Shown: in pieces, positions 53,500 to 64,000 of the stretch | Layout of the letters: the number at the start of each line of letters is the position of its first letter | How positions within the stretch are numbered: position 1 is the stretch's first letter | Source: Tethya wilhelma | Lineage: Eukaryota > Porifera > Demospongiae > Tethyida > Tethyidae | NCBI GenBank assembly: GCA_964030475.1 | Contig: CAXIPT010000007.1 | Coordinates: 3,429,859-3,493,858 of the forward strand | Reading direction: 5' to 3' | Length of the DNA: 64,000 nt | Translations under genes and position numbers: made by a program | Notes under the pieces: generated by a model | The model's database searches: none | What the model was told of the DNA's origin: nothing | The model's input: only the letters and a program-made list of their open reading frames with translations

Positions 53500-55065
53500 A
53501 TCAAATCTGTATTCTTGGCAATGGCCGTGGGAAGAAGCATTGGAGTATGATTCAACTTGTGAATGTGAGTGTTTACGATAGATGTTGCTCTAAGACTCAA
53601 CTCCCGCGGACTATCACTGATATTGGAGACGATGGTCTTACAATTAGAGAGTTCTTTCGCAGTATTGACAAGGATAACTCCCTTGTGACAGCAGATCATG
53701 ACCTCTGTGAAGCATGTGTTGGACAAACCTTGACCCTGTCAACAACCTTGGTAGGTTTTTCATGCTTTTAAATATATATCAGTTTTAAATGTTTACAACT
53801 ACAATTATATGTGTGAAAACTTCAATGAAATGTCAGAATTTCGATTGCACTATCAACTTGTGATTCCAAATAGAGCCCAGACCATCTTGTGTTTATATAG
53901 GGCTCAGTACTGTTGCAGTCACAGCTATGTTTGGCAGCTTTATTCGTTTTTTTTTGTGAGCTGAAGGAGGTCCCTGTTATTCGACCAACTCTCAGTGCAT
54001 TCGAAGTTATGAGACTTGCTCAAAGAGAGAGATCAGCTATAAGAAAGTAACATCAAGAAACAGGAAAGATGATCCCTTTAATGACTTCTTAGAGTTTGTA
54101 GAGAATGAAGGTCTTGTAGGGAGGGTGAAAGTGGAGCAGCATCATATGCTCTGTGTACTATTCATGATGTGCTTTGGTATATTGATTGTCACCATCACAC
54201 ATTAGCTGAGAGGTCTTGTCGTGTACCATCTAGTTTTGTTGGCTACAACACTCCAGAAAAATCGAAACACAGGAAGCGTTCACATACCTCCATGTGTGCT
54301 GATATATTGAGTTCACATTCTCAACGTCTTTTTCGAAACTTGCAGCTGGTCAAGACAGAGCTGGAGCAGATTTAGAGAAATATTTGTCAAAGGCCAGAGT
54401 GAATGCCCTGCACGTTGCCACTGTTCCAGCAAGAACAGTTGGAGACAATAAATTATGTCAATTGAATACATTTCTCCAGTCCCATCCAACATTGAGTGTT
54501 TTGATCTGGCAATGCAACAGTCTGGTGTTAATGTTGCTACTGATATTGATAGATCGCTTCTGAGAGATCGTCACAATCGTTATGACATCCTCCAACAACT
54601 CAAGAATGGCCTATCATCTCCTACCATACTTACAACATATGCTTCTGGAGGCAATGTTGGGAGTCTGCATTGGCTTTGGTTGACCAACTCAACTGACATC
54701 TCTTCTGCTCTTACATCATGTCAGCCTGTGATCGAGTCCCTGAAGGCTGTGTATCACACAAGGGCAATGAGGAAAGCCATGCATGTTTGAGAAGTTTGGT
54801 TTGGTGACTAGCAATGTGAAGAAGTCAGTTTTACGCCATTTTTATCAAAATTTAACTGAAGACAGTGCCATAAGTCAGTCCCTGTCTGAAAAGGAAGTTG
54901 ATGAGAGAGCTTGAAGAACCAGAATCGATCTATGATCTGAGAGCATCCAACACTGGAAATCAGTCTAATCAATTTAACACTTTCAAAAGAGTTTTTGGAG
55001 GAGAACATTGGTATACTGCAGTGGATATCGACGCCATTCTCAAGTTGTTCATGTAGCCAAGGCAA
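53500..55065 (+). pseudogene. Transposase-like multi-copy family, segment 1
   Basis: Successive blocks, several frame changes apart, read as one protein: LVNVSVYDRCCSKTQLPRT and DLCEACVGQTLTLST (donor GTAGGT after 53750); CELKEVPVIRPTLSAFEVMR (53960-54045); KDDPFNDFLEFVENEG; ASYALCTIHDVLWYID; HRKRSHTSMCADILSSHSQR; LEKYLSKARVNALHVATVPA; GNVGSLHWLW; KFGLVTSNVKKSVLRHFY; SEKEVDER; FNTFKRVFGGEHW. I recall this order from uncharacterised multi-copy proteins of sponges and Hydra that carry a DGGPDH-type nuclease motif, which is present in segment 2. At least four frameshifts or stops are needed, so it is a relic. Confidence 0.45.
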
Positions 55066-55539
55066 TATCTGTAAGAGAATTCAGGCAACAAGTACAACAC
55101 CTCTATTCCTTCAGAAGAATTAGTATGACTTCCAGCTCACAAATCATACCGCACAGCTGCTAAGTATACTTCACTCCTTCAAGTTAAAACGCAAGTTCAG
55201 CAGTATCAATGGGGGAATTGAGAATCTTTGTCAGGTTTTCGAATCAAACCAAGTAAGGATAGATACAATGCTGCTTGAAAACAACTTCATCGAGATCATA
55301 GTAGTAAGCTAGCCTTTGCCAATGCCACAATAATCGGCTAAAGGACTAGTGTTCCCTGAGAACTGACTTGTTGCAACATCACAAGCAGTCAGACTCTCAT
55401 TATCAAGAAGCAGATTAGCATCTGATGGGAATAATGGTATTGTACAACTTCAAATGTTATAGAATTATACTGTTTTCATCATGTACTGTAGTTAAGGAAG
55501 TTAGGCCCTCAATTTAAACCCTCTCCTGTTTTGATTGTA

Positions 55540-56070
55540 CTCTGATCAGAAGACCAAACTTAGGTAGAGCAATCAACGTTAGCTTGACACTCAGGTAAGT
55601 TAACCTGTGATCAGGCCCCCATCAGTGCATAGGAATAAAAAATAGAATCCTCACTCAAATTAGCTGCTACTTCTGCACTCTGCCTTGATGGAGACGATGG
55701 CTCAAAAGCTGTGTGTTTGAAGAGCACATGAACTTGACCAGAATACCGTGACCCTGAGATGACATCTGGTATATATATCCATAAGAAAACAAACTGAAGG
55801 AGTAATGGAGAATTATGAAAAGTCGTGGTCTCTTACTTCAAAGCTAGTAGACGAATGAACAAGTACCTGCCGTCCACGCTCAGCAGCTGCAAGGGGGAAA
55901 CTAGGCTCTCCAACCTTCACTTTATGTATATCATTCAAACATACAAATGTGGAAAATCTTCTAAAAAGCAAGGCATACTCCCGCATGTATCTGAATATAC
56001 ATGCTGCGTAACGGGTGTCTTCATGATCTTTCCTCCCTAGCTTCTGCCACCTGGTAGACCACTGAGACAT
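55540..56070 (-). pseudogene. Same family, segment 2, inverted
   Basis: Minus strand: ACIFRYMREYALLFRRFSTF, KVKVGEPSFPLAAAERGRQV and EVRDHDFS end at a stop (55813), then SRYSGQVHVLFKHTAFEPSS and TDGG.DHRLTYLSVKLTLIA after a one-base loss. The acidic D-G-G-x-D-H cluster suggests an RNase H-fold transposase core (inference). It should follow segment 1 but lies on the opposite strand, implying a local inversion. Confidence 0.5.
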
Positions 56071-56438
56071 TTTCAGCAGTGACTTAGAGTACCAAAAATA
56101 ACCGTAATATGGTCTTGTGGGGAATTGTTGAGTGGAGCTTATGACGTAAATTGAGTCTAGCTGCCCGCAAGTGTTTGGTCCAATCTTGTAGCACTTTCAC
56201 TCATTTCCTTGTGGAGTTTCCTTGTGTACCAGTAACTACTCATTAGGGCCATTCTATACATGGGATAGTTAGCTTACTACCATAGAGTGGAACTAATGTT
56301 AGGCTTTGAGTCCGCCATCTTTGTTGAGCTAAACTGAAAATGTCACTACGACTTAAGAGTTATTTTTTTTACTGCACTTTACTGAAAACAGTCATGGCTA
56401 CACAGAAAGTTCTAGTACAGTCTAAGAATAGAGTTCCC

Positions 56439-57035
56439 TAGCCTCGTTCCCAGGCTCCTCCTTTGCAAATATTTTCTTTGAAAATAAGGAAGGAGAGAGC
56501 CTGGTACTAGTAGTCACGTGACTGACGTACTACTTTATGTAAGTTAGGTAAGTTAGCTAGTCAAAGTTTCCCTGAAAACGTTAGTTTCGAGAGACTGCCA
56601 TTTATCTGTTGCCTCTTAAGGCGGGTTCACAATATCCAGTGTTGTGTCGTGTGATAGTACTTCACATTTGGCAACGCAATGCCTTCAACGCATTGACACA
56701 GATTTAGACTAATTGTCCAAATGTGCATGTTCCTGCATATCTGTGCACAAATAATTTTTATGTGACGCAACAGGAAATATTGTGAACCTATCTTTAGACA
56801 ATTGTTGGAGACTACTGGCTGCTTTTTTCTTGTCTAATTCCATTCTCTTCTACATCTTTCTCTCTCAGAGCTTGTAGATGGCAAAAGTATTGATCGATCA
56901 TCTCAACTGACTGGAGCACGTGCATGACATATTCTAGATATACTGCATCATGATGACCGGTATGTCACTCACGTACGGTACCAGGGCTCTCTCCTTCCTT
57001 ATTTTCGAAGAAAATATTTGTGGAGGAGCCTGCTA
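56439..57035. mobile_element. MITE family C, diverged copy
   Basis: Left TAGCCTCGTTCCCAGGCTCC is identical to the 43322 copy. The inner TIR AAATATTTTCTT and AAGGAAGGAGAGAGCC is inverted near 56985-57030. The right outer end is decayed. Confidence 0.75.
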
Positions 57036-57546
57036 AGAGTCCTCATAATAGTTGATATAGTGTACTATACACTACAATACTATGATACACTGACAGAGTG
57101 GATGTCTACTATCTACTGATCAAGAGCTCATTGCCCTGTTCCCAGGCACACTACGCGCAAGCACAAGTAGAGCTCTAGTTTTCTAGGGGAATTCCCAAAT
57201 TTTATCCTCCTGTGATATGGAGGGCCCAGATAGTAAAATAATAAATTCAAATATCCATTCAATACACCAAAGTGCGTGGGCTTGCCCAATTATGAGGAGC
57301 AGAAGGAGACAGGTTGTTATTTATCATCACTCCCCACAAGAGTCCGTGCAGTAATGTGTGATGTCAGCAAGGGTTGTGCCTTTATTATAATAAATTAATT
57401 TCACAGAATCACTCTTGTATGTAAACAACATAAGAATTATAAAGACTAATTTTTTAGCTAGTTCATTCTCTTCATTCCTGTATGGGGAAAAATGAGAGAA
57501 AAGCCTTGATTAACACATGCATGCAATAGGCTAAATGTTTCAATTA

Positions 57547-58110
57547 TTAATCCTTGGTGCGCATGGGCACCAAGGGTTACGGTAGTCGTTTTGTCTGTGT
57601 GTGTGCGTTCCAACATATTCTCAAGAATGGCAGCTCCTGTCTTCAAAAGTGGCATATTAAAGTAAAATAATCAAGATTATTTTAAAAAATTACACAAAGA
57701 ATTCAACAAAAGCTTGTAGTTTCTGAGATCTGAGGCTTTTCAGCCTGTTTAAGCGCTAAGCTTCGAGGCCACACTCATAATTTTGGGGGATGAGCCTCAT
57801 AACATAGATTGTAGAAGCTTAGCTACTGATATGAAAAGGCCTGAGGTTCTTTTACAAAGCAACAAAAGCCTGTAGTTTCAAAGATCTGAGGCTTTTCAGC
57901 CTATCTGAGCGGCTGTTCGAGGCTACACCCATGCATAAGTTTACTGTTGAAATTTTGGGGCAAGTATGAGGAGCAAGCCTCAGCAAGTATGAGGAGCAAG
58001 CCTCAGCGAGTCACATGGCATAGATACTGATCTGAAATGGCCTGAGATTTGCGTAACACAATGACACTATGATATTACGCACCAAGGGTTATGCACCTCT
58101 GTGCCTTCAT
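57547..58110 (+). repeat. Dispersed repeat D, copy 2
   Basis: Direct repeat of 1751-2240 with the same two sub-blocks and a shorter GT tract. Both ends carry GCACCAAGGGTTA/TAACCCTTGGTGC-type phrases, suggesting short terminal inverted repeats. Confidence 0.75.
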
Positions 58111-58219
58111 ATTTGTGTTGTACACGGTTTCTTGAACCTGAATGACCTTTACACTGCAGTATTAATAAATTTTGTTATGATTATTATTGTCATGTAACTG
58201 ACCATAATTCGATCATGTA

Positions 58220-58610
58220 ATTCAAGTCATGTCTGTTTTGAATCTGGGGTTGCAGTCTGTAGGACTAGCACGTGAAGCAGTGGAGGATGACAACTTTGAA
58301 CAACAAGTTGTACGCTGCAACAGCCTGGCTCAGTTAAGAGAACTTGTGAAGAAGAAACCCACTTTTAAGAAACCACTGGTTGATTGCATTTCTCCAGTTA
58401 AAGCCATATTGAGTAGCATTGCTTAATGGTTGGAATTAAAGGGACAAAGATTTGTTGTTGGTACGAGACTAACATTGAGGATGTACGTGTGGTCCACACT
58501 TATGGAAATTGGTCCTGAGCAGCAACTCCCCGAAGGTGAAAATAAGCAGCACCAACTACAGCCCATGACACAATATGTAGGTAGTCAGAGGCTTGTGTGT
58601 TTCATTGTAC
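58220..58610 (+). pseudogene. Same transposase-like family, segment 3 (C-terminus)
   Basis: MSVLNLGLQSVGLAREAVED, RCNSLAQLRELVKKK and DCISPVKAILSSIA, then TAA at 58424-58426, and in the next frame LELKGQRFVVGT and STLMEIGPEQQLPE. It is the expected continuation of segment 2 but is on the plus strand like segment 1. It is cut at about 58605 by the DIRS element. Confidence 0.5.
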
Positions 58611-58984
58611 CCTTAATCTATGGATAATGGCCAGAGTTATAGGGAGTCTATTCTTCGGATTGAATATCCCTGCCATCTTGCGGCACAGTTTAATTCCGTT
58701 CGAAACTGTCTTGAGTTTCGGCATGGACGCATGCTGAGGTTTGGGTAAGCCCGAACCCACCTGGTAAAATCTAAGAGCTGCCAAATACACCTTGTAAGAT
58801 GAAGGGGATATATTCTGCTGGTCTGAAAACATGACAAAGCTGCACAGAACATCCTATGATAAGGTATGATGAACAGAACCAATAAAACTTGTTGAGGGCT
58901 GACAATGTAAGTCTTATAAGTGGAAGGGGCAATTCCTAAGCAATAAAAGTTCTGAATTTCGCCTGCCAATGTGGAGATGTCCAC
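58602..58984 (-). pseudogene. DIRS tyrosine recombinase, N-terminal fragment
   Basis: Frames read ISPSSYKVYLAALRFYQVGS, MPKLKTVSNGIKL and NRLPITLAIIHRLRV: the SAM-like N-terminal core-binding region of phage-integrase-type recombinases as found in DIRS elements (S.STY..YL..L..F, then R.PIT..IL). The R-H-R-Y catalytic part is absent because the sequence switches to another family at about 58602. Confidence 0.6.
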
Positions 58985-59032
58985 TCCTCCTGCGAGAAAA
59001 CAATGACTCAGGAATGGCTGCTGGCTTTACAG

Positions 59033-60811
59033 TCAAGCCTGCAGAAATGATGTACACCTATCTCTTGAATTATCATCTGCTAATGAATTGTGAGTTCCCG
59101 AAATATGCTGGGCTGAGATTCGAAAATTAAAATGAGCTTCGAAAAAGAACAATGTTCTCAGCAAATGCATAAGCCTACAATCCTTTGCATAACGTGAATT
59201 TAACGCTGTTACTACCGCTTGATTATTACATCGACATAGCACCACCTTGCCCGTCCAGAGTTTGCCATAAATTGCTGCCGCAATTAATATTGGACATAAC
59301 TCTTTAATGGCAATTCTGTCAGCCTGGATGCGTTCGTCCCATTGCCAAGCAAACCATAAATTCTGTGGTTGAACACAGCCCCCGCAACCCCATGAGCCAG
59401 AAGCATCTGTAGTTAAAGTGCTTTGCCAACAGCTGAGAGGAACTATTAGAGATCAACAGAGACAACTGCAACAGGTCACTCAGCAACTTGAATCTAGTAA
59501 CAAGTTGGGCTGGTTCTTTTGCCAATAATTTTATTAAAGAAATGCCATTCCATCTGTCTACAGAAATGCTCCACCATGCTAAGTCTGCCCAAACTGTTGG
59601 TTCAGACGGATTGGACAAAATTGGCTGCATTTACGTGCCGCCGTAAGCACAGCAATCATTCTGTGCAAAAAGGATCTGCCTGGTCGTACTACTGCAGTCA
59701 CATCGCCTATAAGTGATTCTAGTTGATTGACTGAGCAGGTCTTCCTCTGTTGCCATAAGCCAATTAGTATCTGGATGCACTTAAGCTTCTCCATTGGCAG
59801 CCTAATTTCCATTTTCACTGTGTCGAATTCAAATCCCATAACCAATAAAGGACCCAGGTACTTATCAGGAGATAATGGGATGCCTAGCAAAAGGTACAGA
59901 TGTTTCATGACTTCTATATTGGTTTCACACTCATTGGAATTTGGGACGCAGATGCATTACTTTGGATACTGTGTCAGAGTCCATTTTCAATTACTTAGAT
60001 GATTTTATTACATTTAGCACATAGGAATTGAAAAGTATGGAGCTAAATGCAACCCAAAGGGAAGGGCTGCATCAACGTATACAGATCCGTGCCAAAGCAT
60101 ACCTAAGTACCGTATAGCGGGAAATTTTCGTATGGTGGAATTTTTGTATAATTATTTTGTATGCGGTTCTAATATACGAAGATTAAAACTACGAAAATTT
60201 AACTTCCGCATTTACTTTATACGAGCGCGTGCCGCATATACGAAATTTAAAAGTACAAAAATTTCTTCCGGCGCGTTTATACGAAATTTTGCACCAACGA
60301 AAATTTCCCGCTATACGGTAATTCCTATCCCCTTGTGCTACTACTGGTATGATGTGGTATGCACTTTAAATGTCAATTTTCGCCATCTGGGTTAGCAGTC
60401 CTGATTGCAGGAGTAGCTGAGTTATCTCCTCGATTTTGAGATATTTAATAGAGCAATGTTCAGGTTGTATGCATCATTAACACTAGCTCCTCCTGGAAAA
60501 GATAAATCCAATATAAGCCTCCATTTTCTTGGAGTATGTCCCTTTAGAATTACTTCAAATCGGCTCAAAGGCTCCAGTTCTTGTGGGTCTAAAATCCTTC
60601 CGGCTGCCCTCTTCGTTGTCAATGTAATCTGGATTATTCCTTTTTGCTGATAGCAGCTTGTGATGTAGATTGCAGCCAATTCTAACACCGTGTTGCAATC
60701 CCCGAACAATGAAATTAGCAAAGTCCTGGTCAGGGTGTGTTTGCAAACACTGCTCCCATGCCCCGACAGCCAATGGTGTGATAACAGGTACCATCTACGA
60801 CTGATGGGCAT
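59033..60811 (-). pseudogene. DIRS reverse transcriptase and RNase H, broken
   Basis: RT starts with RKWRLILDLSFPGGASVNDA (60540-60470), then QLLLQSGLLTQMAKIDI-stop-SAYH (the catalytic Asp and a stop), is interrupted by a MITE, and resumes LGMLWHGSVYVDAALPFGLH. The YxDD region is lost. It continues HLYLLLGIPLSPDKYLGPL, FEFDTVKMEIRLP, DLAWWSISVDRWNG. RNase H: VLCRCNNQAVVTALNSRYAK and ISAQHISGTHNSLADDNSRD. Order and motifs are those of DIRS/YR retroelements. Confidence 0.75.
60110..60318. mobile_element. MITE with CCGTATAGCGGG ends, TA duplication
   Basis: CCGTATAGCGGGAAATTTTC at the left is exactly inverted at the right end; TA flanks both sides (60108-60109, 60319-60320). Inner arms with TATACGAAATTT repeats extend the pairing. 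It is inserted in the DIRS RT frame after GDRN. Confidence 0.9.
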
Positions 60812-60829
60812 GATTCACTTACCCCTCTA

Positions 60830-61870
60830 AGACAGTTCAAATTATCCATATATCGATAGCTCCCATTGGCATTCTGCCCCGGCTCTGAATGTTTCGTCAA
60901 ACTAGGAAGATATAGGCTTATTATCTCAAAGTTACATAAGCGTCAGTTGTGAATTGAGGTATTGTGTCGCCAACTAGATTGCCGTGCTACTGCTATTTAC
61001 AACTGATTAGTCTGATCCCTAGTCTGCCACAAGCAAGCTGCTTCAGGCACACCTCATGCCAACATGCATTCCCACCCTAGCCAACGTATATATTAATGTA
61101 ATTGGTTTTGGTGACAGCATTCTCTTGATAATTTATCATGTCATACAATTAAGATCAAGTACATTGAGAGTACAACTCAACCCCACCAGAGACACAGCTT
61201 TACTGTGTAACATTAAGATTACGGGCTATAGTTAGCTCATGAATATGCTAATAAGTACAAGCACAGTACAAGCTAGTTATTTTAGACACGCGATTTGGCC
61301 TGCAGCTTAGTCGGCAATTTTTTTTGCGTAGAAGCCTTATCTCGCTGTATATTGTACATTTTCTATTTATTCGAAGGAATGGGCAGGGCGAGACTAAGAG
61401 AAATTTTGAATTCAACTCACAGTTTTGAAGTTGCGCTTCGTCTTGGGCATCCACTCGAGTGTCTATCAAGCTTTAGCCAACGATGGCAGTGCAGGACTCT
61501 TCTGTTTTATATCTCTTAACTATTTTCTCTCCGTGTCGCCCTCTGAAAGGTACTTACCTATCGTTAGAAGCGCACAAAGCTCAATTCAGAGCCTTATTGC
61601 TGGCATGATTTGCCAACAAAAATTTTCCCAGAACACACCATTTTTGTTGCCATCGTATTTTGTGCATGCAAGTCTGTTTTCGCTTTGTATAGTAGTTATA
61701 CAGTGTAGATTTGTGCTGACTGCCAATAGCTTTCATATCACAAGCAATAGATGGAAAACAAATACAAAAAATTCATATGAATATTCATGAGCATACTGCA
61801 TCCCGTAACCTTAATCAGCAACAATAAATAACCAGCCAGTTAATGATGTCGATGATTAAATGAGTAGCTG
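60830..61870. other. DIRS interior or linker, no domain seen
   Basis: Between RT and gag; no reading frame with family resemblance. The plus-strand ORFs at 61295-61790 do not look coding. Confidence 0.4.
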
Positions 61871-61871
61871 T

Positions 61872-62761
61872 TCATGTACGCAGTCCCCACCCAGACTGTG
61901 ACCTGCCATTCGGGCCTCGGCCTTTGAAACGCTTTGGGGGGGATGGGCCTACCACATATGGTCTGGCTCGACTGCGTTGGGGCCTTGGACAATTAGGTTT
62001 GGTGTGGCCGCTCATTTCACAATTGCTGTACACATGGCGAAAAGCACAGCACAGTAGGTTGCACGTATTACCATAATAGAGTTGAACTTTCCACATATTT
62101 TTGATCCTCATTTCCTGGCTGTGACCATGACACCAACTGCATGTCTTAAAAACTGCCTGGGTAGTGTTGCCTCCCAATGTGGCAGTGGACCTTGGTGCAG
62201 ACTGCCAGTGTATGGGCATGCATCCCCAGTGCATTCCACATAATCTATGGTGTAGAGCCATTCAGACAGTTAGTAGTATGATGTTCGCAAAGGCATGACG
62301 AGCAAGGATTGAAAGAGCCAGTGAAGCATTCTTCATATAGGGATTGGTCAATAACTCCCCAGTTGAGGGACTTTGTCCTGGCGGCTCTCTGTTGGTGGAA
62401 ATCATAAACTAGTCCCTCATACTTGTGAACACATCTGACAATTGTTGCTAAATAGGCCATGAAACGAGGCAGCTTGTGTGGATATTGTTCAGATAGTACT
62501 GCTGCCATTGCCACAAACACTGCACCCACACTAGGATGTCCGTCACAGGTTGTTTCTTCTAGGCAAATAGGTTGTTGGGCTTATCTGATTCCTGATAAAG
62601 CCATGCAGGTCACACATGTCTACAAATTCAAGGTTTTTGATCTTCATACAGATGCTGTCTGGGAGTGGAAAGAAGTGGCCCATTAGGCTCATTGGCATGG
62701 CAGGAAGAGCCAGCCCCATTAGTGGTGGGGCCATCAATGGTCTGATTGTCCGAGCTGCCAT
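61872..62761 (-). pseudogene. DIRS gag-like protein with CCCH-type zinc region
   Basis: Frames 62761-62543 (AARTIRPLMAPPLMGLALPA, FVDMCDLHGFIRNQ), 62529-62245 (MAAVLSEQYPHKLPRFMAYL, LNWGVIDQSLYEECFTGSFN) and 62261-61872 (GNTCNLLCCAFRHVYSNCEM, GHTKPNCPR) follow one another. The last resembles the C-x-F-x-H-x-C-x-x-C zinc segment near the end of DIRS gag proteins. It packages element RNA in functional elements. Frame breaks between the three parts. Confidence 0.5.
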
Positions 62762-62773
62762 TGCTTGCAGGAC

Positions 62774-63429
62774 GGGTTAAGGAAAGACAACCTCATTAAC
62801 TTCCTTAATATGCGTAATCAACATATCTTAAAAACCAATTATGCTATCAGTATGGTAACGCACTGCAACATTCTTTTATGTGTTCTTAACATGCATGTCC
62901 AATCAGATCAGTCATGTGACCAATCATCAGTGAATAATTAGCATTTCATGAATAATTAATTAGGCGGTGGCCTGTGCTGTTGCTATGGTAACCAAACTTT
63001 GTCAACGGTATCGCCTCAACTAATACTAAAGTTTCACATCTTCAAAGTTCAAAAATTTTGTTTCCATGGTGAGAAATACTATTCTTTCCATTTAATGCAC
63101 ACCAGGTCTTAGCATATTTTGGGTTATTTCTCGCCATGGAAACGTAATTTCCAAACTTTGAAGATGTGAGTTTTTAGTATTAGTTGAGACGATATCACTG
63201 ACAAAGTTTGGTTACCATAGCAACAGCACAGGCCACCGCCTAATTAATTATTCATGAAATGCTAATTATTCACTAATGATTGGTCACATGACTGATCTGA
63301 TTGGACATGCATGTTAAGAGCACATAAGGCAATGTTGCAGTGCGTTGCCATAGTGATAGCATAATTGATTTATAAGATATATTGATTATGCATATTAAGG
63401 AGGTTAATTAGGTTGTCTTTCCTTAACCC
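62774..63429. mobile_element. Large foldback element F
   Basis: Arms of about 310 bases (62774-63080 and 63115-63429) starting GGGTTAAGGAAAGACAACCT are inverted copies with ~10% differences by eye around a short centre containing CCATGG. Non-coding. A diverged fragment is at 7480-7715. Confidence 0.85.
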
Positions 63430-63814
63430 AGCTGAGATGCATGCATGCATGCATGACAGTGTTACAGCTGAGGTTGCTGTGGTGGAGAAGGTGGGAATGC
63501 CGGCCAAGCTTCCAGACTTCCAGGCGGCGGCTGGATACCCATAAGAACACCTATGCAAAACGAACATTGAGAGTCTATAAACAAAGTATCTGAGTTACTT
63601 GCATTCTATTATGCCATCCAGGCTGCTACTGGTGAGTCATGAGGGACTGGAGGATGTTATTTTATCATGCTGCCCTTGTTTGGTAATGCTGCAAATGTGC
63701 TGCAATAAGATTGCTGCCAATCATGCAAGCGGTGGCTTATTGTAGATGCTGTTGCCTCCACACACAGAAATCAGGCTGCACTAAAAATTAGCCAAACACA
63801 TGCCTACTCATTAC
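63430..63814. other. Intergenic, no feature recognised
   Basis: Includes a short ATGC repeat (63438-63453); no gene seen. Confidence 0.4.
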
Positions 63815-64000
63815 TATTCCCAGTACGGTAGTACTGGGTACACAGGAATGGCACGGATGGCCCATTAGCGCAATACAAATATTCACGCAAATAACTCTGC
63901 AAAAAATGAGCGCTTAGCACTAAAAGGCTTCTTAAGCTACTATTTAGCTCTTTCTCTTTCTAATGAGCCCAAAAACATGGCCTAAAACCATCGCTAAAGT
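63815..64000 (-). repeat. Dispersed repeat A, cut by window end
   Basis: Hairpin at 63819-63838, then the reverse-orientation body to AAACCATCGCTAAAGT. Confidence 0.85.

Larger units (their letters stand above)
58602..62761 (-). mobile_element. DIRS-type retrotransposon, degraded
   Basis: Minus-strand order gag (62761-61872), RT (60811-59580), RNase H (about 59500-59033) and the start of a tyrosine recombinase (58984-58602) is the DIRS layout, with a recombinase instead of an integrase. Every domain is broken by stops, and a 209-bp MITE sits in RT. The recombinase is truncated at its C-terminus, so its catalytic Tyr is missing. No inverted or split terminal repeats could be identified. Confidence 0.75.

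Noticed and set aside
1..64000. tRNA or rRNA genes
   Set aside because: No cloverleaf with A/B boxes or rRNA-like block was noticed by eye; a tRNAscan-SE run would settle it.

Overview
This is a eukaryotic, almost certainly metazoan, window. Coding blocks are split by short GT..AG introns in consistent phase, one reading frame ends in a KMT5A (SET8)-like SET domain, and the rest is AT-rich sequence dominated by transposable elements. The repeat content (hairpin-ended dispersed repeats, TIRs beginning CCGTATAGCGGG, pogo, PLE, DIRS, Helitron and P-like elements together) reminds me of demosponge genomes, perhaps Amphimedon. That assignment is from memory and could not be checked. There are no operons, no tRNA or rRNA genes and no CRISPR array. 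One 818-base N gap (3144-3961) and six single Ns (129, 11256, 29976, 31711, 32516, 35720) mark assembly joins. Three of the six lie in the same dispersed repeat, so order across them is uncertain.

Layout. 1-7700: fragments of a possible Q/P-rich gene, foldback MITEs, several copies of dispersed repeat A, and an unrecognised seven-exon gene (5529-6515). 7995-9104: 3' end of a Penelope-like retroelement with a GIY-YIG domain and a 173-bp tandem duplication. 9106-10475: a broken OTU + PHD gene copy cut off by repeat A. 11400-18800: repeat A copies, AT-rich foldback sequence, a HIRAN-like pseudogene, the 5' half of a Gypsy element and a ~155-bp tandem array. 19361-22119 (minus): a second, inverted copy of the OTU/PHD gene continuing into a Ulp1 (C48) protease and a SET domain. 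22188-27074: a pogo-type DNA transposon bounded by TA and ~390-bp TIRs, inserted in that gene copy. Its transposase tail is an array of phase-1 exons of 102 nt. 27260-29957 (minus): Gypsy pol. 33303-34893: DUF3987-like pseudogene. 35721-39678 (minus): Helitron N-terminal region, DUF6570 and HUH Rep. 40475-42560: LINE and P-element-like remnants. 43000-53000: MITEs and sparse exons. 53500-58600: three pieces of one transposase-like family, the middle one inverted. 58602-62761 (minus): a DIRS-type retrotransposon with a nested MITE. 62774-63429: a large foldback element. The window ends inside repeat A.

The most interesting content is the multi-domain chromatin/ubiquitin/SUMO-type gene (OTU, PHD, Ulp1, SET), present as two differently decayed inverted copies, and the symmetric exon array in the pogo transposase, whose last exon encodes a SUMO-interacting-motif-like tail. 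Most other coding sequence is decayed transposon sequence; stops and frameshifts are noted entry by entry.
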